Below, one piece after another: positions 63,221 to 64,000 of a stretch of 64,000 nucleotides of DNA. The DNA lies in the NCBI RefSeq assembly GCF_900163965.1, contig NZ_FULE01000050.1, positions 1 through 64,000 on the forward strand, written 5' to 3'. Below the pieces are notes generated by a model. It was not told the origin of the DNA. It ran no database searches and was given only the letters and a program-made list of their open reading frames with translations. A program made the position numbers and the translations under genes. Numbering within the stretch: the stretch's first letter is position 1; every line of letters starts with the position of its first letter. This DNA comes from Vibrio ruber DSM 16370. GTDB lineage: Bacteria; Pseudomonadota; Gammaproteobacteria; Enterobacterales; Vibrionaceae.

Positions 63221-64000
63221 GCGTATTGTAGTCACCGCCGGAGAACCGGCGGGAATTGGTCCGGATTTAGTGCTGGCACTCTCTCAGGAAGACTGGTCAC
63301 ATCAAATTGTGGTCTGTGCAGATAAATCACTATTACAACAACGGGCTGCTTTGCTGGGTCTCAATGTTGCACTCAATGATTATGACCCTGCACAACCTCC
63401 GGTTGCGCAAAAGGCTGGCTCACTGGTCGTAGAACATATCGCACTGGCAACGCCTGTCACTGCCGGACAGCTTGATGAAACCAACAGTCGCTACGTACTG
63501 CAAACACTGGAAAGAGCCACAGAAGGCTGCCTGAGCGGTGAATTTGATGCCGTCGTCACAGGCCCTGTCCATAAAGGTGTGATTAATCGTTCCGGGGTTG
63601 CCTTCAGCGGACATACCGAATTTTTTGCAGAAAAATCAAATACCCCGCTAGTGGTGATGATGCTTGCGACAGAAGGGCTTCGGGTTGCGTTGGTGACAAC
63701 CCATATCCCTCTCGCTTATGTATCAAAGGCCGTCACCACCGAGCGTCTTAAAAGCATTATTCGTATCCTGCATAAAGACCTGAAAGAGAAATTTGCGATT
63801 GATGACCCACACATTTACGTGTGCGGACTGAATCCTCATGCAGGGGAAGATGGTTGCTTAGGCAGTGAAGAAATAGAAACCATTACACCGACACTAAATG
63901 CATTGAGAGATGAAGAAAATATACGCCTTACCGGGCCACTGCCGGCCGATACGATATTTCATGACAAGTATCTCGAACAAGCTGATACAATTTTAGGTAT
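63210..64000 (+). CDS. pdxA: 4-hydroxythreonine-4-phosphate dehydrogenase (3' end outside window)
   Basis: An enzyme of pyridoxal phosphate synthesis, acting downstream of the epd reaction. It starts MTIKRIVVTAGEPAGIGPDL at ATG 63210, inside the end of surA. DAVVTGPVHKGVIN, FSGHTEFFAEK with the metal-binding His, and CGLNPHAGEDGCLGSEE are the family motifs. About 263 codons are visible; the frame is open to the window edge. It belongs to the surA-pdxA-rsmA(ksgA)-apaG-apaH operon of E. coli and vibrios. Confidence 0.97.
   Translation, partial: MTIKRIVVTAGEPAGIGPDLVLALSQEDWSHQIVVCADKSLLQQRAALLGLNVALNDYDPAQPPVAQKAGSLVVEHIALATPVTAGQLDETNSRYVLQTLERATEGCLSGEFDAVVTGPVHKGVINRSGVAFSGHTEFFAEKSNTPLVVMMLATEGLRVALVTTHIPLAYVSKAVTTERLKSIIRILHKDLKEKFAIDDPHIYVCGLNPHAGEDGCLGSEEIETITPTLNALRDEENIRLTGPLPADTIFHDKYLEQADTILG

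Overview
The window is chromosomal DNA of a gammaproteobacterium, most likely a Vibrio. The order glmS - DeoR regulator - pykF ... mscS - fbaA - pgk - epd - tkt - metK - sprT - rsmE - gshB - yqgE - ruvX - pilT-like - yggS - proC - yggT - yggU ... rdgB - hemW - glutaminase - trmB - mutY - yggX - mltC - tRNAs - djlA - lptD - surA - pdxA is the vibrio form of a block shared with enterobacteria, and most proteins look like vibrio orthologues of E. coli ones. I cannot name the species.

Layout. (1) 1-3405: the right-hand part of what looks like a Tn7-like transposon at the classic attTn7 position downstream of glmS. Three contiguous 20-bp repeats resembling TnsB sites lie just inside the boundary. 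The visible cargo is an IS3-type fragment and a tight two-gene pair, a TerB-like glycine-rich protein and an HNH-like membrane protein. (2) 3429-24996: conserved core for amino-sugar synthesis (glmS), lower glycolysis and pentose phosphate enzymes (pykF, fbaA, pgk, epd, tkt), SAM synthesis (metK behind tandem MetJ boxes), glutathione synthesis, proline synthesis and housekeeping. (3) 24997-50560: about 25.5 kb of accessory DNA separating yggU from rdgB, which I expect to be neighbours. It holds a lone Fdc-like UbiD decarboxylase behind a 16-bp palindrome; a six-gene stressosome operon (globin-RsbR, RsbS, RsbT, RsbX, hybrid histidine kinase, HD-GYP response regulator); an M6 metalloprotease; a lipocalin; a WYL regulator with a small ferredoxin-fold-like protein; a miniature transposon; a broken acetyltransferase; an MNT-HEPN protein; and a type VI secretion auxiliary cluster (VgrG, PAAR-toxin, SitI3-like immunity, two DUF4123 adaptors, Rhs-nuclease, immunity). 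(4) 50561-64000: conserved core again, with nine tRNA genes (Phe, Thr, Asn) in two arrays that show recent duplication, ending inside pdxA.

The most interesting parts are the Tn7-like end at glmS with its uncharacterised two-gene cargo; the stressosome whose output is a c-di-GMP-degrading type of response regulator and whose RsbS-like subunit seems to lack the usual phosphoacceptor serine; and the accessory island with its two effector/immunity modules. All functions are read from sequence patterns and remembered family features; nothing was searched or computed.
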